Part shown: in pieces, positions 56,518 to 64,000 of the stretch
Numbering within the stretch: the first letter of the stretch is position 1
Layout of the letters: each line of letters begins with the position of its first letter
Notes under the pieces: generated by a model
Databases searched by the model: none
Told to the model about the DNA's origin: nothing
Seen by the model: the letters and a program-made list of their open reading frames with translations, nothing else
Made by a program: the position numbers and the translations under genes
Assembly: GCA_963971425.1 (NCBI GenBank)
Contig: OZ020515.1
Coordinates: forward strand, 32,995,856 to 33,059,855
Reading direction: 5' to 3'
Length of the DNA stretch: 64,000 nt
Source of the DNA: Bryoerythrophyllum caledonicum
Lineage: Eukaryota; Streptophyta; Bryopsida; Pottiales; Pottiaceae

Positions 56518-59500
56518 TGTAACCCTAAATTCACCCCCTTTAATTGCGTTACGTAGTCGGTTGATGAATTCAAAGTTACACCAGGTCACTAATTCTTAAG
56601 TCTATTCTCTAATCTTTTCCAATTCCCTTTTTTTTTTTTTTTTTTTTTTGAGGTATTCTTTCTTTTCTTTCTTTTTCTTTTGCTTTTTCTTTTATTGATC
56701 TTCTTTAACCTTTCCTACTTGAATTTATCCTTCACTTCCTCGTGATTTCTGTCAATTAACTAACCAGAGAGGCGTCCTCTTCTTTACATCACTTATCTCA
56801 CATTCAGAAATCCATACATCTTACCCATACACATCCCGTTAGATGGGGAATGAACTAGCGTACTTATGAAGTGTGGGAATTATTTAGAGTTTGAGAATTT
56901 AGGAGAAACGGTGGCATCATACACCACAACTCTCCTGGAGTTCACAAAAGTTTAGCTTCACGAAACACCACACTAGCAACTACCCTCAAACCTCCAATCC
57001 GTTGCTACACCACTAGCAGCATCCATCGCCGACTCGTCCTCGCCTCAACCAGCGGAGTCTGATCCCACGTTCTGCCTCCATAAAGCCCTTAGACAGACAG
57101 CCGCCGGCACGACCAGCATCCGGCACCTACACCACGAGGTCCTCTCACGACAGCTCTTGCAAGCCTCCGGTTCTCCACGGCATCAACTGCGCCCTCTTTC
57201 GTGGCCGATCCTCCAACTGCGGCGTTCTGCCCACCGGACCGCCACAACTCTCGCCCCTCGAACTTCACACGCCGTAATCTTCAGCGACCACTCTCCCAAA
57301 CGCGCGGCACTCACCACGCCCAACTCCCACTCCTGCACTCTCTTGACACCCAACAGACAAAGACAACCGATCTATTCCCTCAACCCGTAGCAAACCCCGC
57401 TTGCCCTAGCGTCTCTCCTCCGGCCCGGGCGCAAACCCTCCCTCTAGGGCGCCCACCTTCGAACACCGCTCGCCCTCGACACACCACTCTCATCCCGACA
57501 TACACAACAGAAAAAAGAAAAAAATGAACCCCCTTCTCTCTCCACGCTGCACGCACTTAGTCACTCTTCACCGCGGATTCTCGCTCTCCGCAGCGCGTGG
57601 CCCTGTCTCTCTCTTGCTCGCCTCTCCGACCTGCAGTGCTCCCACCAACACCGCACCACACCCGCAGCCACTCCCCACTCCAGCGCTCACGTCGCCAAAC
57701 GCCTGAGCTTCGCCCACAGCTCGACACCTCCAATCCGCCGCGCCTTCAGCAGACACCGCGCCTCTTCTCACACGACCTCACTCCTCCCTCGCACTTCTAC
57801 TCCATCCGAACACACATTCGCCTCTCCAGGCCCTCACGCATAACTCCACACTCGCACCAGCGCGCGCCTATAGACACGCGCTCTCACCGCCGCTCTACCA
57901 CCAATTTTCACTCAGAACCCCCAAAAACACGAATTCAATCTCCATCTTCTCTTCCAGCGCTCGGGTGCCACAGCTTCACATTCAGCGTCCCCGACTCTTG
58001 TACGTCGTCCACTGCCTCTGCGCGCGCCTTCAATTCACTCACCAGCGCCGCCCATCACTCAACCCGCCCTAAATACAAATCGAACGCACCCATACTCCCA
58101 AAAAACCCCCCCCCCCACACACACACAACACTTCGCTCCAACACACAGCCCCGACGCACTACTCTCACAGGAACTCTCTCACCCCATGACCTAATCTCAA
58201 CACACTAAACCCCAGTTCTCTCCCTTGGCACTTCCCTCACCCACATCCTCGAATCCCTGCACGCCACAGACCACCGCGCACAGAACACAGTCTCCTCGCT
58301 TCCACGCAGGCATGCCAACAGATCGCCTCCTCCCGAACCCAAACGCCGTGCTCAAGTGCCGCTCCCTCTTCTACGAAGCCCCTCGCCCTTGTGACCACTC
58401 TCGTACGTCCCTGACCAGACTCCTGTCTCTCAGCACCGAATTCTACAGCGTCGCTCACCTGGTACTCACGTCGCCCAACCACAAGACACACTTTCCACCA
58501 AAGAGAAAGAACAACAAACCCCAGCGCCCCACTCACAGCAAGCAGAACCCACACACACACACACACACCAAAACACACTCCCTATCCCCATTCTCCTCCT
58601 CCAGACGCTCTCCTCCTCTCGCCCGCGTCGCACCTTCGCCCTTCACGCCTTGCGCCGCGTCTCCCACGACCCCTGGCCCTTGGGTGGTGCATCCACGCCT
58701 CACCGCGCAATCCCCGGTCACGCGTATCGCTTGTGCCCGCGAGACCAGCTCCTCCCCTTGCGCCGATTCAGCTCCTCCACAGCACGTTGCGCGTCGCGCC
58801 AAGCTCCCCATGTGACGTCCAGACTTCCGTCCCAATTTTAAGATGAGCGCCACCCTGTTGCCAACTCCCTCACCAACGTACTCCAACGGTCTTGGTGAGT
58901 TGATACCCTCCCTGGGGATCCCACATGTCCATAACCTCCACGACAAACGATCTCAACCGGCCATGGTGGTCATGGAAATGGCTGGCTATGGCCAGCCATG
59001 CCCGCCATAGTCACGGTTATCAACTGGTTTCTCCTTCCTCCTTTCCTTTTCTTTTCTTTCCTTTTCTTTTCTTTCCTTTTTTTTTCCTTCCTTTTCTTTC
59101 CTCTTTCTTTCCTCTTTCTTTTCTCTTTCTTTTCTCCTTCTTTTTTCCATCTCTTTTCTTCTTCTTTCATCCTTCTACCTCTTCTACTCCTTTCTAATTC
59201 TACTTCTAATTTTTCTTTTCCTCCTCCTTTCTTTCTTCTTCTTTTTCCTTCTCTTCCTCTTTCCTACTTCTAGATCTTCTACTTCTCCTTCTAATTCTAA
59301 TTCTTTTTTTTTTTTTTTTTTTTTTTTTCTATTTCTATTTTCTACTACTTCTAATTTTCTTTGTGAGGCCTAAACTCCTCTAAACTCTAACACCTCTCCA
59401 ACCCGTTTCTTCGCTAATTTCGCAAAGTATTCTGGGCTTTTAACACTACTAACCATATGTCGTGACTAACTTTTAACTAGTGTACTGAAAATTCAACAAT

Positions 59501-59540
59501 TTAACCAAAAAGTTAAATGAAACCCAAAATTGGGCTCACA
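56518..59540 (-). repeat. Probable 3' LTR of fossil C
   Basis: Starts TGTAACCCTAAATTCACCCCC-like (compare TGTAAGCCC...TTCACC of element B) and ends TTGGGCTCACA. The internal order is the same as in element B's LTR: AT-rich start, C-rich ORF-like zone with TCTCTCCTCCGGCC, polypyrimidine tract, AT-rich end. About 3.0 kb. The partner LTR is outside the window, so edges are inferred by comparison. Confidence 0.65.
59030..59332. repeat. Polypyrimidine (CTTTTC) tract with poly-T
   Basis: About 300 bp almost wholly C/T on the plus strand ending in a ~24-nt T run. Predicted ORFs rich in Phe/Ser or Lys/Glu are artefacts. Confidence 0.9.
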
Positions 59541-60075
59541 TAATTGGCGACCATCAGGGGACGAAGTTAGAATCTCTTGCTATTACCCTCCACATACCGT
59601 GTGTAGTTAAGTGTTTACAAACACCCCATCGTAATCATGAGTCGAGGGTGACCAAGGTGCCAAAAAATATTTGGAGAAGGATCCACTAACGCGTGGGAAT
59701 ATCCTCTCGGTATCCGCCCTAAGACAATTTTCCTGCTATGTCACTAGCTCATTTATGGATAGTATCGGTCTATGCTACCACGGGATTCAAACTCGGGTCA
59801 TTCCAGACCTATTCAACAGTCTCTAGTTGCATCTCGCATCCACAAGCGGATGTCTTACACCTATGTGCCAGGCATATATGAGGCCCATGGCTATTTTGAA
59901 AACCGCATATGTGACCAGTCTCACGTCTAGGTACGGTATTCTTTGCACCTACTCCGTGACGTCCTCGTTGGAAAACGTTGACCATTCAAGGTTTCCAATT
60001 GGACTGAGTTGTTTATAAACACCTCGGTCACCAAGTACAGACCTAGCCAGACGGCGTCAAATTTGCTTGGAAAGG
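59541..60075 (-). other. Fossil C untranslated 3' region
   Basis: Begins TAATTGGCGACCATCAGGGG, resembling the sequence beside element B's 3' LTR. No gene in the following 500 bp. Confidence 0.5.
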
Positions 60076-61332
60076 CTACCTTCCGAGCATCTTCCAAAGT
60101 ACGAGCATGCCAGGTCTCAAAAATCGGACCTTATGGCTGTTGTCAAACAACACCTTCCTCCTTCTCTGAATTGCCTCCAAATGTTGGGTGCCGCGTTGCC
60201 GGCCCTCATCCAACGCCTCCAACTCAAACAGTCGCGCCTTCAGTGATTGTTGGTCTGTCAACCGTGCATCTATTGCAATTTGCAACGAGGGTACCTCAAA
60301 CTCAATTGGGAGCACTGCCTCCACGCCATACACTAGTGAGAAAGGTGTCGCTCTAGTGGTGACCTTGTATGTAGTCCGATAGGCCCACAAGGCACCTGAC
60401 AATTTGACATCCCAGTCTCGTTTGGAGTCACGCACAGTTTTTCGCAAAATAGTACCAAGAGTTTGATTGGCTCTCTCCGTCTGACCGTTGGTTTGCGGGT
60501 GGTACGAGGTAGTTTTCCTGTGATCAATTTGAAACCGCTCCGTCATGGCGGCGATCACGTCATTTAAAAAATGAGACCCCCTATCACTTACTAAAATCTT
60601 TGGAACTCCAAATCGTGTAATCACGTTCTCGAACAAAAATGCTGCCGCATTCTTGGCATCATTGGAGCGCACGGCCTTTGCCTCCGCCCACTTGGTAAGA
60701 TATTCCGTGGCGACTATAATGTAAGCCATACCACGAGATGAATGGGGGTGAATTTCCCCCACATAATCGATCCCCCATTTTTTGAAGGGAACTAGGGGTA
60801 AGGAAATATGCAACGGAAGTTGCATGTGTAGATCGTTTCTAGCGAAACGTTGGCAAGCATCACACTTTCTCACATACTTGTGAGCATCTTGAAAGAGTGT
60901 TGGCCAAAAGTAGCCAGCACGTAAAACCTTTTGGCCCGTCAATTGACCCGAAAAATGTCCTCCACAGGCGCTGTCATGGCACGCGGAGAGAATCGACTCT
61001 ACCTCTTCCTCAACTACGCAACGCCTCATAATCCCATCTAATCACCGCTTGTAAAGCCGGTTGCCCAACACCACAAATCGCCTGCTATTCACACGAATCT
61101 TTCTCCGTTCCTCCTTGGACATTTCTGGGGGAAATTGTTGAGTTGTCAGGAAATCCACTATCCCCGCATACCATAGAGGCCGTGCCATGACTAGGAAAAG
61201 GGTCTCATCAACTAAATTGTCATCTATAGGCAAGGTTTTTGTTCCCTCTAACAACCTCGATATATGGTCTGCCTGTTTGTGTGCAGACCCTGGCTTGTAT
61301 TCGACAGTGTAATCAAATTCTTGAAGAAGCAA
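60076..61332 (-). pseudogene. Fossil C integrase part
   Basis: Zinc-binding start (CHDSACGGHFSGQLTGQKVLR; CDACQRFAR), core (YLTKWAEAKAVRSNDA, VSDRGSHFLNDV, YHPQTNGQTERANQTL) and C-terminal region (LRPGMLVLWKMLGR). Ty3/gypsy, no chromodomain. Better preserved than element B's; the coding region of fossil C as seen here has about two to three breaks. Confidence 0.85.
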
Positions 61333-61335
61333 TAC

Positions 61336-63813
61336 TCACCTTGCTAGTCTCCCGCTCAACTCTGGCTTGTTAACCAAATATTTTATCGCCATATGGTCGA
61401 CATAGAAAACTACTTGGTGGCTCAAAAGGTAGTGTCTAAACTTCTTCGCGGAAAAAACCATTGCAAGACATTCTCGCTCTGTGGTCGAGTAATTCTTTTC
61501 CGTGTGATTTAATTGCCTACTAGCGTATGCGATAGGAAAATCACGACTCGGGGATTGCCCCTCAACTGGCTGGCAGAGAACACTGCCCACTGCTAGCGCA
61601 CTAGCGTCACAATACACGTGGAAGGCCATTCCCCACCGTGGTGGTTGCAACACCGGATACGTACTCAACTTCTCTTTCAAAAGCCCAAAAGCTACTTCGC
61701 ATGCCTGAGTCCACTTGAACTTGGTGTGTTTTTGCTGCAACTTGGTAATAGGGAGGGTGATTGTCGCGTAATTAGGTATGAGCTCACGATACCACCCCGT
61801 ATGGCCTAGTACCCGCTGCACCTCTTTCACATTTGTTGGAGGTTTGAGGTTGGTGATAACCTTCACTTTCTCCGGTTCTGGTTCCCGCCCCGCTTTACTC
61901 ACCACGTAACCTAACAAAACTCCCCTACTCACCGCCAGATAGGTTTTCTCAGGGTTCAACGACATTTGAGACCGTCTACATCGCTCAAGACTCTCCCTCA
62001 CAAACCCCAAATGGTTTTCTATCTCCGATTGCGTACTAAAGTTGTCGATAAAGACGGTCATAGATTTGTACAGCAAATATGAGAATATGGACATGACCAA
62101 TCGTTGGAAAGTCGCGGGGGCGTTACACAACCCAAATGGCATGACATGCCACACAAATGTCCCCGATGGCGTTGTAAACGCCGTTTTGTGTCGGTCCACC
62201 AATGCAATGGAAACTTGATTATACCCTGAGTAGCCATCCATGAAAGTATAACGTTCGTGGCCTGCTACCTCCTCCAAAATACTAGTGATAAATGGAAGAG
62301 GAAAATGGTCTTTTTGTGTAGCGCTATTCAATTTCCTGTAGTCCACACAAACCCTCAACTTTCCGTTTTTTTTTTTCACCAACACCATGGGTGATACCCA
62401 ATCGGTAATCTCTACTAGTTGGATAAATTTTGCCTGTATTAACTTCTCCAACTCTGCCTTGACCATCAGTTGGAGTTGGGGATTCATTCGTCGCTCTTTT
62501 TGCCTTATGGCGAATGCGTCAGGCATCAAGGGAATCCTGTGCTCCACTACGTTGGCTAGAATACCCTTAAGCTCAGTATATGACCAAGCAAATACATCGC
62601 GATACTCCCTCACAAGGGCACTGTAAGCCTCAACCTCTTCCGTACTTAGAGAACTTCCCATCTTCATCTGGCGTGGTTGCTCTCCCTCAAACTCCACCGT
62701 CACATACGTCCAATCTTCCACTACTACGTGGGATTGTTTAGTGCTATCTCGATACCAGCTTGAAGGCACGTTAGGATAACTGGATACATCTTCTCCCACG
62801 GTAATGCCAGAAGAGTTAGTTTTAAATTTCAATGATCCACCTAAAGGTTCATTCTCCTCCAACACTTCCAATCCTTCGAGAATCTCTCCTTCGATGATAT
62901 GGACATCTATATTGATCAAAGGTGTTAGCCCGTCACTTATCTCCATATCAACGAAGTTCACACCCAATTCAAAATCCGATGAGGAATTGGGATTCTCCTG
63001 CAGCCACCTGGCATACTCTCCATTGTCTGACCAGTGGTAGAGGTTTGGTCCTAGGCACGTCAAGCCTTGGACCTCAGCCTCAACTGTCATTCCATCGATT
63101 TTCAACGGTTTGTCCTCTCCAGCAGAATTAGCCCCAGTTATCTCCAGATCTAACAGTGGTTTGATCCTGACCTTGGTCGGATTCTCATAGGGCCCATATA
63201 CTATGGAAGGCTTATCACCACCCCACATGATGGTGGCATTTGCCATCCTCAACCACGGGCGACCCAACAGAAGTGGAAATGATTCCTTGGCCGTATGCAT
63301 CCGAATCACATAGAAAGTAACTAAGTATTCTTCACCCCCAGTATTGATTTTACAATTTGTAATTTGACCTAAAGGCTTGGCCGGGCTTTGGTCTGCCATG
63401 TTTAACACGAATGGGGAAGGACCTGTTAAACTCAAACCCAACTTCTCCATTGTATGGAGCGGCATTATATTAAGCCCACTTCCTCCGTCAATGAGTACAT
63501 TAGGAATCACTTTATTTACAATTGAAACCTCGATTTCAACTGCCTTTACATCCATTGGTCGAGTAGCGGCATGTATCCTAGCTACCGTCTTCTTCCTGGA
63601 TTTCCTTCTTCTTTTCATACCTGGTAATTTCTCCTTAAAGCTTTTCCTCATCAGGGGAGATATTTCTAGCAATTGAGCCAAGGTGATGTCAGCTTTTACC
63701 CTCCGGAGATCCCTCCAGAGATCGTATTTATGATCTGGGGCCAAGTCTCCTTGATCCAGTATTCCAAACTCATCGAATGGAATTCCAGGGCCCTCCCAGT
63801 TGTCCCCTCTCAA
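61336..63813 (-). pseudogene. Fossil C protease, reverse transcriptase and RNase H part
   Basis: One long frame. Protease (VLIDGGSGLNIMPLHTMEKL; FPLLLGRPWLRMANA), linker, reverse transcriptase (WVSPMVLVKKKNGKLRVC, FMDGYSGYNQVSI, VMPFGLCNAPATFQ, SMTVFIDNF) and RNase H (FHVYCDASALAVGSVLCQ, STTERECLAMVFSAKKF). Same family group as element B. Confidence 0.9.
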
Positions 63814-64000
63814 CCCCTTGTCAAGGTCAGAGCCTTCTAGTGAGCCATCCGTATCATTGACAACTTCAGCCTCTTTGGCAATCCTCGCTGCCTCTTTAGC
63901 AGCCTCATCTAAGGCGGGTAAATCTAAAGAATCTGCTGAATCGCTACTCTCATCCTCTTCTTGAACAGGAGGTAAGGTGTGAGTGTGGGACCGCGTAATA
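63814..64000 (-). pseudogene. Fossil C, start of gag-protease junction (cut by window edge)
   Basis: Continues upstream of the protease in minus orientation with Asp/Glu/Ser-rich coding-like sequence; the element's gag and 5' LTR lie outside the window. Confidence 0.5.

Noticed and set aside
58970-59273. Phe/Ser-rich or Lys/Glu-rich membrane or nuclear protein
   Set aside because: Simple polypyrimidine tract.

Overview
This is a land-plant nuclear segment. Plant-type telomere repeats (CCCTAAA), a plant-like prefoldin subunit 2 gene, non-chromodomain Ty3/gypsy elements with multi-kilobase LTRs and a glycine-tRNA primer site, and several TIR elements point to a large, repeat-rich plant genome, perhaps a seed-free plant (lineage is inference). 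Only one intact host gene is seen, prefoldin subunit 2 (49205-49630), plus a SPRY-domain gene fragment near 10.0-10.4 kb. Almost everything else is mobile DNA.

Layout. 1-8140: Ty3/gypsy fossil A on the minus strand (protease and gag parts), with a 5.1-kb foreign insert at 970-6091 flanked by a 5-bp duplication. 8.4-11.98 kb: degenerate repeats, the SPRY fragment and ~170-180-bp tandem repeats. 11985-46703: one very large Ty3/gypsy element B on the minus strand. Its two ~2.5-kb LTRs (11985-14491 and 44204-46703) are over 99% alike by eye and are bracketed by the 5-bp duplication AGGCA. Its primer-binding site lies at 44184-44201 and its gag-pol at 15140-21110. 46.7-48.3 kb: a CACTA-like end with subterminal repeats. 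49.2 kb: prefoldin. 51.0-52.3 kb: two small TIR elements. 52.7-56.2 kb: copia leader/gag remnant and non-coding repeats. 56.2 kb: a tRNA-type SINE. 56518-64000: Ty3/gypsy fossil C, running off the window.

The striking object is nested inside element B: a 19.8-kb giant DNA transposon (24346-44169). It has 29-bp terminal inverted repeats (27/29 matching) and a candidate 9-bp target duplication (8/9), and it sits 14 bp from element B's primer-binding site. It holds two divergent genes. The plus-strand gene (40328-43159) looks like an RNase H-fold (DDE/D) transposase. The minus-strand gene (31449 to 25758) appears to be one five-exon gene whose splice phases all agree. I read it as an N-terminal acidic/basic region, a ParB/sulfiredoxin-like fold, a domain like N6/N4 DNA methyltransferases, a coiled coil and an FCP1/NLI-type phosphatase-like domain.

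About 40 copies of a 27-bp near-palindrome, core TTAGCTCGASTCGAGCTAA, are scattered through this element and were not noticed outside it. They lie in intergenic DNA, introns and UTRs, not in exons. They form two phased arrays, one upstream of each gene: eight copies at 46-47-bp steps with strictly alternating polarity at 39.6-39.95 kb, and seven copies at 51-53-bp steps at 32.4-32.75 kb. A 238-bp MITE (36589-36826) keeps only the same TIRs plus one motif copy. Together these suggest a transposon that encodes its own DNA-binding/modifying machinery and carries dozens of cognate sites. That functional link is inference; the repeats, TIRs and reading frames are seen directly.
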